From Rhyacichthys aspro (lineage: Eukaryota > Chordata > Actinopteri > Gobiiformes > Rhyacichthyidae), in NCBI GenBank assembly GCA_036850595.1, contig CM072156.1, positions 6,751,441 through 6,815,440 of the forward strand: a DNA stretch of 64,000 nt, read 5' to 3'. Position numbers and translations under genes: made by a program. This document shows, one piece after another, positions 39,301 to 49,200 of this stretch. Under the pieces are notes generated by a model that ran no database searches, had not been told where the DNA came from, and saw only the letters and a program-made list of their open reading frames with translations. Position 1 is the first letter of the stretch. Each line of letters opens with the position of its first letter.

Positions 39301-42300
39301 TGTTTCCACCAATAAATACCTGGAAGTGCGTCTGGACAACAAGGTGGACTGGTCCATAAAGCCAGATTTTGTAGGAAAAGCAAGCTATACAACAATATAC
39401 TGTAAAAGCGTGTTTGGTAATAGTTGGACCAAAATGCAGGAAGTCACGGCCAATTAAACAAACAAAGAGTGAACAGAGAGAAACAGGAAAAACAGATATT
39501 GGTTGGGTTTAAACCCATAAAACCCATATCTTATGTTGTTTTACGTTGTTTATGTCTCTATCACGGCTGAGATATTGGGCTATACCAGGGGCGGGCAAAC
39601 TTTTTGGCTCAAGGGCCACACTGGGTTTTAAAATCTGACAGACGGGCCGGACCACTAAACTATTATTATTAAATAACTATTATTACTCTGCGACGAACTG
39701 GCAACTTTCCAGGGTGTACCCCGCCTAAGGCCCAAAGCTGCTGGGATAGGCTCCAGCCACCCGCGACCCCACAAATGGGATAAGCGGTAGAAAATGAATG
39801 AATGAATGAATGAATGAATGAACTATTATTACTAGTATTAATTACATTAGAAAACCTGTACAATTTCTTGCACAGTTTCTTGGCAAATAAGAAATAGCTA
39901 CTAACTGGACTTCAGTCAATAATCTCAATCAAATATCTCTGTCCAAATTAAAAACTTGTGTGAATGGAAGTTTTCTGTATGTAGATATGATGGTAACTTT
40001 AGCAAAAGCACAAGGCATTTAAGGAAAATGGCCAAATATATGCTGTCTTATATTAAATTATAAATACTTTGTAAATGCTTGGCGGGCTGCATCACACAGC
40101 TCAACGGGCCGCATGTGGCCCCCGGGCCTTAGTTTGCCACCACTGGGCTATACAAAGATGTCTTGTCTTCTACTTGAAAGCAACAAAGACCTCACAAAAT
40201 GTGAGCGCTGTCTGTGTGTGGTCCATTATTCCACACCTGACCACATGTCATTTAAACACATACCTTCCCACTGTTTTTCATGCCTTTAGAGCCGTGCATC
40301 ACTATGTGGATTTTGGAGTTGGTCCCAGCACCGCGGACGTTGCCTGTCACAATCTGGACGTTGTACACAATACCTGCCGGGTACAGTTACATGTCGGGCC
40401 ATCAGAAGTCATGCCAGCAGGTCATTACAGTTCACTGCACCCATACTCCCAGAGGAGATGAGCGGGAACCAGATCACCACACAGACAGTCTTAACCAAAG
40501 TTTAATGATCACACTGAAGAACATAATAGGACTAAATAATAAGGAGGTAATTAGGTTTCATAGTGTGCTTATCTAGGTTTTATTTTACCCTCTCACCTGT
40601 TGGTTGGCTCCCTCCAACCAAAATGTCTCTTTGGATCTTTCCGTCATCCTCATCAATGGCAAACCAACGACTGATGGGAAATTCATATACCATTTTGTTT
40701 CCAAGATCATCCACAATCACCTAAAAACAATAAAGAAAGAAAAAACAACAAACTCAGACAAATAAGATAAATTGTTTTGATATGTAATTGCTATAAACCA
40801 TATTGGGAATAAATGGTAAAACGCAAAAAATCTGGGTTATCTGGATTAGTCAGCTATACAATGCCTAACAAGCTATCAGATTACTCTTGATTGTTTATTG
40901 TACCATACCTTTGACAATAATCTTTTTAGTGTTAAAACATGCAGACATGAAAGAGAACTGTCAGCTACAACACGAACTGCTGGGCACATGATGAATGTAA
41001 AGAAGACATGATTAATTGATGTTGTCACGGTTGATCTTGCTCCGTTGCAGTCACAGGCAAATATATCAACTCATCCACCTGTTTGTTGTAACACAATCCC
41101 TTAATGGAGCCCAGTTTCCCTTTACACACAGGGTAGGATGACAACGTGTGTGTGTTTTAGCTTGTACACTCATTCCCTCTGTCTGAATGAAGTCACCGCT
41201 CAGCTGCACTCACTGTACGTGTTGAGAAGCAGGTACACCAGTCTCAGATGAGAGGACTGGGAGGAAATACAACGATCGCATGTCTTAAGTACCTCTGCTG
41301 AGAAAGAATCTGACCGAATACAGTGGATTACACAATGCAGAGTTTTATTTTTGGGCAGAGTACTATTTATGTTCATAAAAAAGTTCAAATTTGTTGTATT
41401 GTGTCATTGAAGGTTTAAAAAGTGTAATTAAATTTTCCTAACTTGTGAAATTTCATGTTTTACCTTGTCAACAAACCATCCCGCTGAGGAGCCCTTGTTA
41501 TTGTGTCCAATTGTGATCTTCCTTATTTTGCCCAAATTTGGAGCGTCAATGGTAAACTTGTCTTCTGTACCTTGTTCAAAGTTGTCTTTCTCATTGTCAA
41601 GTCGCCTTTCTCCTAAAAAGTTCATTCCAGATTTAGAGGGAAAATGTAAAAATAAGGGTAAAAGCATAATATTTATTGGGTTATTTTATTTACCTGTGTC
41701 TCCAAACTCCCCAAAAATATTAAAGAAGACGTCTGCATCGGTTCCACTGCCTTTTACATCCGCAGTGAAAACAGTCACAACATACTTATTATCTGTAAAG
41801 AGATTAAAAAAAACAAGTTTGCGTTGACATGTGACACATATACGAAGAGTCTTGATGGTGATATATGCTTACATTTGGGCATGTCCATGGGGTCCATTGT
41901 GCCCAAAAGGTCTCTGATGTAAAGGTGGTCTCCCTCCACTTTACTGAGCCAGTTGTTACAAGCGAAGTAGAACCTAAGGTGAGGCCTGATCACATCCGTC
42001 ACCACCACTCGGTCGAGGAACCAGCTGGCGTTCATGCCCGTGTTGTCGTGCTCAATCCTGCAGCAACAGAACCATCTCAATCAATTAGCCTCACTGTCCT
42101 TTGGCACAAATATCTACTGCAACACTGTCTTAAGATGTAATTGTAAGTCTAGCTTTAAGATTGACAGGCTTGTGTTTGGGAAAAACGTAATAAAGCAAGT
42201 ATAATTTACTACAGAATTAATATAACGATAATAGCAATACCAGAAAATCTGTATAAATGTATCTAAATGTACTGCAGTATTATTATGGCCTTCATGTGAT

Positions 42301-43476
42301 ATTTAACTCAGCATGTCAAAATAAGTGTCTTAAAGCAAACTGTGGTGCATCAAAATAAAAAGGTAGAAATACTGCAGTGATTGATGAAGGAATTTTAGTC
42401 TTCTTACTTAGTTTGCCTATCCTCACTTATAGCCTAAAGGTAAAGTTGTCATATAAACTGGTCAGGTCAGCTTTCTCCCTCAAAACTCCTAATCTTACCT
42501 TCATTTGATCTTTCCTTGTGATAGCTCTGCACTGACATTTATAAGGCTTTATAATCGTATTCCTACTGAAGCATAGCCAGTCTTGAATAGTTAATACTAC
42601 CTCAGTGTGTCGAGAGTTCAACCGTCTACAAGTCCCGGAACAATGGTAAATAAACTTTTCATGAGATCCAGAAAGTCTCCAGCCTTTCTTTTTAAGTACG
42701 ACTCCTCTCAGCTCAAGGACAGCTCATTATTTCCCAACACTGATGAGCTGAACCAGAGCCTTGTATTCTTTATATGTTTTATGTTTATTCTGTGCAGCCC
42801 TTATAGTAAATACATAATGTCATTAAATAAGGGAAGCAGTCTCATACCTTATCTTTTTTATGGTTCCAACATTGTGAGTCCTTATTCTGAATACATCAGT
42901 TTTAGCCCTCTCAAATGCAGTGCGACTCCTGAAAAGTGTTTAACATAATGAGCAGGTAAAAAAAAACATCAACAAAAAAATTAAACATGACAACATAAAA
43001 ACATCTGAATAAGATGTAGCTGTATAGATGCTACAGTTCATAATCACAGCATGAATCTGTTCACGTCTCACCAGCATCACCTTCACATGAAGAATTACCT
43101 TTTCTCTGTGCTGTTAAGGGGAAAGAAAGGAAAAGAAAAACCTCAGTTTACCCACATTTTACACAGTGTGGCAGTGACGTTAAGATTTATTTTTAGTTGG
43201 TATGTTTCACTTGAAGGGATCTTACTTGCTTGCCAGATGAACTTTTGGAGTGATGCCATAGTCTCCAAACAGTGTGATAAACACATTGGCGTCGGTGCCA
43301 GCTCCTCTTTCATCCCCAGTGATAGTCACCACCTCATACACTGCAGAGAGAAATGACGTCAAAACCAGAAAATCAAAAATGACTCTGTGTGCCAAGTACA
43401 TCAGTCGAACCTTTAATAGACTGCAATATTTAATTAAGAAATTACACATGCATTGTGTAACTACTTATTGCAATGA

Positions 43477-43507
<31 letters not shown>

Positions 43508-44475
43508 TAGGTGTGTTTTCATGATGGCTTTACTTTACATTGATCAGCGAGAGCCAAAAGGAAACTTTAGAAGATGAAGGCGCTCTTATTAGGATTGACC
43601 TGCCCTCTTTTAGATGAGTGAGTGACAGGTGTCATGTAGCTGTAAGTTGAAGATAACATACTGCTGGTACACGGAAACCACTTCTACAGTTAATTGGTAC
43701 CATATAACATAATAGACTCTTTGTTCCTACTGCAACGTGATCAAAGAGTCACTTACATGGCCCTTCAATGTCTTTTAATACAACAGCAATTGAATAAAAT
43801 TGTCTTGAAGTCATTAAAATGATATATTTTACCTTTTTTCTTGTGATACTCATCCTCATAGTTTTCCACTTTTTCTGGCTCGTAGTTTCGAAGCTCATTC
43901 TCGTAGATTTCGACATAATTTTCAACTTTCTTCTTTTTGCCTTTCTTTTTGTTGTCTTCATCGCTGTCCGAGCCTTTCTTCTTCTTGTCCTTCTTCTTCT
44001 TCTTTCCTTCATCTTCATCCTCCTCCACTTCGGAGTCCTTTTTGGATTTTTTATCCTTTGCCATTTTCTCCTTGGTAGAGGACTTTTTCGTGCCCTTCTT
44101 AGTGGTCTCGATCACATCAGGCAGTTCCTCTTTTCTTTTTCTGCTTTTGGAGTCATTGTTGTTGTCCTCGGTGTCTGTGTTTTGCGAAGTGACGCTCAGC
44201 TCATCTCCACTCACCTCTTTGACTTTCTTCTTCTTGACCTTTTCCTTGTCTTTTGCCTTTTTCTTAGTGCTTTTCACTTCAGTGACCGATGAGTCAGAGT
44301 TATGTTCCTCTTCATCGCTGTCTTTCCGCTTCTTTTTCTTCTTCAATCTCCCTGACTCACTCACCTGCTTACTCTTCTTCTTTGGTTTGACTTCTTGATC
44401 TTCCGAGTCCTCGTCATCCACATCTTTGGTTTCTTCCTCTGTTCTCTGTGTTGTTTTTTTCTTTTTTGTGGGCAT
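25613..44475 (-). CDS. loxhd1: lipoxygenase homology (PLAT) domain-containing protein 1
   Basis: Forty-two coding exons chain in phase to 7164 nt (2387 aa). The product is a protein of tandem PLAT/LH2 beta-sandwich modules found along hair-cell stereocilia. Loss in human and mouse causes deafness (DFNB77), and it is needed for mature mechanotransduction. I count 16 module starts of the form Y-x-V-x-V-x-TG-D-x-x-GAGTDA-x-V. By exon they are: 1 (2-4), 2 (5-7), 3 (8-10), 4 (11-13), 5 (14-16), 6 (17-18), 7 (19-20), 8 (21-23), 9 (24-26), 10 (27-29), 11 (30-32), 12 (33-34), 13 (35-37), 14 (37-39), 15 (40-42), 16 (42). Every module aligns in order with human LOXHD1. Exon 1 gives a long KEKE-type N-terminus, and exon 20 inserts a K/E-rich loop into module 7. 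The start is the first ATG after an in-frame stop 17 codons upstream. Intron 11 appears to be GC-AG. Confidence 0.96.
30680..30960. repeat. decayed interspersed repeat in loxhd1 intron 29
   Basis: TTTATTAATCCCCAAAGGAAAATTC followed by GATTGTACAGTTTTATGGC and GTCAGGAACAGCTCACTGA recalls a repeat frequent in teleost genomes that contains ATCCCC-AGGGGAAATTC and a downstream GTTTGATGGC-like block. The match is from memory and the boundaries are not visible. Confidence 0.3.
33701..33738. repeat. perfect 16-bp inverted repeat (hairpin) in loxhd1 intron 21
   Basis: The left arm TGTTTTTCCATTCTCT (33701-33716) and the right arm AGAGAATGGAAAAACA (33723-33738) are exact reverse complements around a 6-base loop. 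The stem alone is shorter than a usual microRNA precursor. Confidence 0.8.
39190..39457 (+). mobile_element. decayed LINE reverse transcriptase fragment
   Basis: In loxhd1 intron 8, opposite to the gene, an open frame encodes a segment resembling the C-terminal part of teleost non-LTR retrotransposon polymerases. It contains KTSKAKEMVI, then IDIVSTNKYLEVRLDNKVDW, then a divergent K-rich continuation. Active fish elements read roughly NTSKTKEMV-DF ... YKYLG-LD-KLDW here. The frame is intact for about 100 codons, but the catalytic YADD region and the rest of the element are missing. The clade (L2, Rex1 or other) cannot be decided. Confidence 0.55.
39586..40145. mobile_element. non-autonomous hAT-family DNA transposon with 8-bp target duplication
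   Basis: The terminal inverted repeats are CAGGGGCGGGCAAACT at the left end and AGTTTGCCACCACTG at the right end (reverse complement CAGTGGTGGCAAACT). Both match the CAG-G-GGGCAAACT end style of hAT/Charlie-like elements. The element is flanked by a perfect 8-bp duplication GGCTATAC at 39578-39585 and 40146-40153; eight bases is the hAT hallmark. Subterminal GGGCC and GGCCGCATGTGGCCCC stretches are typical. There is no transposase. The present length of 560 bp includes a later L2-tail insertion; before that it was about 414 bp. Confidence 0.9.
39688..39820 (+). mobile_element. L2-type LINE/SINE 3' tail inserted in the hAT element
   Basis: The segment runs from CTGCGACGAACTGGCAAC through CCAGGGTGTACCCCGCCT and GCTGGGATAGGCTCCAGCC to GGGATAAGCGGTAGAAAATG, with a terminal (GAAT)n run. 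This is the 3' tail shared by teleost L2-clade LINEs and their SINE partners. It is flanked by a perfect 13-bp target duplication, AACTATTATTACT, at 39675-39687 and 39821-39833, so it arrived as a 5'-truncated retrocopy after the hAT element had landed. Confidence 0.9.
43477..43503 (+). repeat. (TG)n microsatellite
   Basis: About 13 uninterrupted TG units in loxhd1 intron 1. Confidence 0.9.
43833..44475 (-). other. loxhd1: loxhd1 exon 1: lysine/acid-rich N-terminal region
   Basis: This exon encodes 214 residues made largely of K, E, D, S and T in alternating basic and acidic patches. The stretch KKKGKKKKVENYVEIYENE and the following LRNYEPE match the short human N-terminus (KKRRRKK...ALYEAELLNY), so about 170 residues precede the conserved part. 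It is spliced in phase 1 to the VYEVV start of PLAT module 1 (GT donor complement at 43831-43832). Likely disordered. The purine-rich coding strand gives long open frames on the opposite strand, which are not genes. Confidence 0.85.
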
Positions 44476-45560
44476 CTTTAATTTATTTACTACCGTGTAA
44501 CTGTAACCGATTCCTGTGAAACTTGATTAAACTGACCCGTGAGTGTACACTGGAGTGACCCACAGGAAGGACAGTCCGAGGCAGAGCTCTCACAGCGGTG
44601 TCAGGCAGGCGGCTGGGGAAGCCCCTCTCTGCTGTTCATCCTCAGGCGGGACAGCTGCTGATGTCTGACCTCATTAAAAATGATAATCTACTACTGTCAC
44701 ATGACCCAGAGAGGAAACCCTCCCAGGATTGTATTGTATAGCACAAGCACATAAAAAACATACACTGAAAAGGATAACATATATTTTACAATTTAATGGT
44801 TTAATGCAAACATATATTGTAATAATGTGTATTCATACATTTAAATTTCAGAGATGACCACATCCCTATTCAAAAGTGCTACAGGATATTACAATTTTCG
44901 CCATCATTACAGATATAGCTAATATAATAGGTATAAATAAATATGACACTGTGTAGATAACAATAAAACCAACAATTAACTTAAAATGTCGTCTTTTGTT
45001 TAACTTCTCATTTCATATCAATAGAAGTCAAATATGATTTAGAATTCAACAGCTGCATTATTGTGCATTATGACTAGCTAGCTTCCCACTTAACCTGGCT
45101 AATTGCTAATGCTAGCTTTTTAAAAAAAATTGTGCTTATTAAGCTTCATACTCCAAGTGTGTATCTACAACTTTTTTGCATTAAAATAAGTTATATTATT
45201 AATCAAATATAACTATTACGCACCTTAGTGTCTTTCGTTTGGTTTCTTCTGCTGTAAATGTCGTTAGCGGTTAGCTAACTGTCGAATAAATATGTTCTAT
45301 CGTTAGGCTATAACTTCTCGCTAACTAGCTAACTAACCAGTGATCTTTGCTGCTTGTTTGCTGTTTGCTTTGATTTTTGATTTTTGTGTGTGTTGAGACT
45401 ATTAAACCCGTGTGCCCGTCTCCCTGTAATTAATCTCAGGTGTGAAAGGTAAATAAACATCTCCCTAGTTTGTCTCGTTTCCCACTTAACCTGTAATTTT
45501 AATAAGAACCGGCAGATGGCGACATTCTCATTCATATTTTTAAGGCCTGGTGTTGCATCT
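44476..45560 (-). promoter_or_regulatory. loxhd1: 5' flank of loxhd1
   Basis: The first 200 bases upstream of the loxhd1 ATG are GC-richer (GGCAGGCGGCTGGGGAAGC-like) and may hold the 5' UTR and promoter. Beyond 44.7 kb the sequence is AT-rich. No upstream coding exon could be recognised, and the transcription start is not determined. Confidence 0.35.
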
Positions 45561-46027
45561 TCTCTGCACCAGTTGCATCAGTCAGATTAAGGATTTCTTA
45601 CACGGATGTGGTCCCTTCTTGATGGCGTAGGCTATTTTCTCTCCCTCCTTCTTTCTCTTCCACTGCAGTGTAATATATTCATGTAATTTGTGAATATTTC
45701 CACTGGTATTGCCAACATCCAGGGCAATTTAAACAAAATATGAAATTAAGTGATTCTGTTAAACCAGGTGTGCATTTCAAATGGAAACTTAAATGTTGTT
45801 TAAAGTCACACAGAATCCATATTAGCTCAGTTTGACTTGTTTTTAAAATTAAATACTGTAAGTGATCCCCCACGTGTTTTTGCAGAAGTATTATTACAGA
45901 TATCATATTAAAATAAATTGCCATCCTTATTTGGAGTAACAGCTGTTACATAACATGACTAAAGCAATAATAATGAGTACAAAAATCCTGTATATAGTTT
46001 AGGTGAAGTTGAGTTTAGAAATGGTCT

Positions 46028-46216
46028 CTAATTCTCCTTGTTTAAATTCTCAGCTGATGTTTCTTTGGTTTGTTTACAGTCCGCTGCAAATTTAGTGAAC
46101 ACTTCAATATGCTTGTCCAGAATAATGTTAGGTAAGAAGCTTGGAGATAGCCCATGTTTTTGCAGGGTAATAAGTTCTGTTAAGTCTTTGTCTGATCTTT
46201 GCACAAAGTAAACCAC
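46028..46216 (-). CDS. possible orphan terminal exon, unidentified
   Basis: On the minus strand an open frame of 62 residues follows a plausible acceptor (TTATTTTTAG just upstream). It reads like protein (FVQRSDKDLTELI ... LDKHIEVFTKFAADC ...) with a hydrophilic tail ending NLNKEN and a stop. I do not recognise the family, no partner exon was found upstream, and a frame of this length can occur by chance. Treat as a candidate only. Confidence 0.15.
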   Translation of the reverse strand: MVYFVQRSDKDLTELITLQKHGLSPSFLPNIILDKHIEVFTKFAADCKQTKETSAENLNKEN

Positions 46217-49200
46217 AAACTAAAAATAATCTTTTGGTGATCTCTCAGATTTTGGGACATTAAAGGAGGAGGAAGGAATAGATAGGCAGCGTTGGGCGTG
46301 TAAATCCACTGAGGACTGATACTGGACTTCAGATATTTCATTTATCTATGCTCTGTTTGAACTGAGTTTCAAAGCATTTGAATCCCAGTGCCCGTGACAG
46401 CGGCCGACCATTAGCTCTGTTGGGTTGTTCACTGGAGCAAAGTGTTCAGACTGTTGATAACAGACAGGATATTTGCTTATTCAGCTTTGGTTCATTGAGT
46501 TTGAACTGGGTAAACTTAACCAAAATGTACCCAAAGAGAGTCTGTCTGTTATAACAGTATTTTTCCTCTTGTGTAACTTTACCTGATGACGCTCCTCCTA
46601 CCTTTTTGTTTTTCCAAAATGTCTAAAATGACACATGGAGTAACTTCCATGGTCTATGTGCCATGGATATATTATTTTAGAGCATGTATTATTAGACAAG
46701 GATTCTAAATAAGCCATAGAAAATCAGCAGCAATTGCTCATGGGTTTATTTATGCGGCCTGTAGAATTTTTGAAATTTAACATACAACACTCATCTCTTT
46801 TACTTTAAAACTTTCCGCTGCAATACTGCAAGAGTCCACTGGTGACATTTGTGACAGGGGATAATGGATGTTGCTCATTCTGATCTTATTATGTGTCCAT
46901 TATTCAGGATCCTGGTCTAAAAATACATACTCAACTTTGAGCTACTTTGACGTGATTTTAGATATTTGAAAACCTGACTGATGTGCATAATTTTGTTCAG
47001 CTGTAGGTTACAATATTTTTGTGTGTAAAAGTTTTTAGGAGATTAGGACAATGCCAAAGAAAGTGAACTCTGTGACTTGTTAAGCAGCAATCAAAGCTCT
47101 TATGGGAGTTTTGATGCAGTGGTACTGACTTCTGATCCTCCTTTGACTTTTAGATTATGAGTTTAATTGATTTCTCAAAGACACTTCTGTTTATTTTATA
47201 AGCGGCGCAGAAGGAATTTTGTGATAACACGGACGAAGCTCTCCGACACTCGGCGAAGACTCCCAAAACAAACAGGCTGGAGGGTCTTACAGTTCACTCA
47301 GGATGTGGCCGAGGAAGTGAAGCGGAAATAGATTGTCGTGGCAGGATACGTGTGGGACACTGTCACTGTCATGTCGCTCTGCCAAAAGCCTTCAGAGTCC
47401 ATGATTGTGACAAAATGATGTTATGACAAAGATCAGACCACAGTGGGAGAGAAACACTGATGGATTTGACCGGGGCAAGGTGCTTTGTCCTTTCCCACGG
47501 TAATATGTATGTGATTGTGCTTGGTTATACTGTTTTACAGCAAACAGGTGACATGGAGAAGATTTAATATTAGTTTAATATTAGTTTAAAGTTTAAGTGC
47601 CTTTTCTGCTCAACTGGTTTCAAATCTTTCAAATGCCATGAATCCTTTAGTATAATAGCTGTGGATGCATCTAATAACTTTGGTGCAACTAAGAGGAATA
47701 GAAAGTATAGAAACTAATATCTTGCATTGATTAAATTTTTTCTGATAAAAAGCATGCATTCATCTATTCAAGTAGTGAAATAGTAAAATGTAAATGCTGC
47801 CAACTGTTTTCTTTTGATTTGAATGCAAAATTTAAGTAGCAATGTGAGAAAAATTGTGGTATTCAGTGGATTATGCAATCTATACTATCTGTACTAAAGA
47901 TCCATTGCTTTTTGTTCATGTCACAGAGCAGACAAACTGGACAAACTAAGCACTGCTGGGGGACAAGTTATATGAAGGATTAGGACATTTATAACCTAAA
48001 TGTGGTTTATTGATATTGCTCTTAAACGGTATGTCCCTGCAGGGCCACTGTAGGTGCTCACAGGTGGTAGAATGGAGGGGAAATGGAAATCACAATCTAT
48101 GAGTTACCATTAGACACCACCATAAACCACACAACAGACCTTTAAAATCCTCGCCTACCTTGTCTTAATTTGCCCTTAAGCTCGACAACAGTTAAATACT
48201 ATTATAGTAACTTTTCTATTTGTTGCAGGCCATTAAAGCTCAGCAGGTTATATGGACACATTTCATTAGTAAAGTAAAATAAATGCTCACTAATGCACTG
48301 AGAGGACAGTTTAAGTATGCCTCTAAAGTCCAGTAGAACGGAAAAGGTCCAGTCATGGTCTAGTACAGGACAGACCAGTTAATGACACTTTTTTACAACA
48401 GCATGTGATGAAAATAAAGGCGTCTCTGTAAGCTTTTAAATATGAAGGATGTGTCCAGTAAGATAAACAAAGAGATGACTGATCTGACAGAAAACACACA
48501 GTAAGGATTTGTGGGTTTGTCCACGGCCTTTTCTGTAGCCAAGAGATAATTAGTAGCTTATTAAAATAACATGACCAAGCCCTGAGCATATGAGTCAATG
48601 TGTTTAGATACAAAAAGCGTGATTCAACTTGTTAAAAACATCAGCTGGCTCCATTGTATGTGAAAGGCTGATAAAATGCTTTGGTGAAAATGTATTTTGC
48701 AGTTTATTCTATTCTATTATTATTAAGACTCTTGTTTGTGTGTTACTGTATATAAAGGTACACCACATGACTCTACATCTCCGGTCTTACACATCAGCGA
48801 TACTTTTTTCCTTGCTGTGAGAGCACTTAAAAGAAACATTAACATGAACAGATTTGTACTTAAAAATAAAACACACATGTTCTCTGTTACGCCGCTCTGT
48901 TAAATCACTTACGTTCATGTTGTTCCATGCCACTAACAATTAGAAGCCTTCTTTTCTCCGCTGGAAAAACATGGTGTCTTATTGCCCATTGCAAGGGGCA
49001 AAGAACTAAGAGTTAAGAGTAAAACCTGAACTTTTACTGGCAATAGCTTTTTACCTTCAGCAGAGAATATGCTTAATTTACTGTTCTGTTCATAAATGTC
49101 TTGTTGGATCGCTATAATCCTTTTTTTCATAGACCTCTCTTTACAGCCTATTGTATTTCTTTTATCTCAGCCTGTGTGACCGTTGCATACATCTTGTCTG

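Larger units (their letters stand above)
34916..43340 (-). other. loxhd1: loxhd1 coding exons 2-21 (coordinates)
   Basis: Exon coordinates in transcript order: 2 43226-43340; 3 42848-42928; 4 41873-42057; 5 41694-41792; 6 41464-41612; 7 40597-40720; 8 40264-40373; 9 38894-39034; 10 38676-38811; 11 38425-38585; 12 38264-38350; 13 37981-38116; 14 37733-37887; 15 37087-37247; 16 36925-37001; 17 36636-36832; 18 36079-36271; 19 35727-35887; 20 35328-35649; 21 34916-35067. Each junction was chosen by GT-AG signals (GC-AG for intron 11), phase continuity and alignment with human LOXHD1. The donor of exon 13 is the least certain. Exon 20 carries nine consecutive lysines followed by an acidic run (DEEEDEEDEGEE) inside PLAT module 7; human has a comparable insertion there. 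Confidence 0.88.

Noticed and set aside
43819..44398. Two ~155-codon plus-strand frames rich in Phe, Leu and Ser
   Set aside because: They are the reverse complement of the lysine/glutamate-rich loxhd1 exon 1; poly-Phe/Leu runs are the expected antisense artefact.
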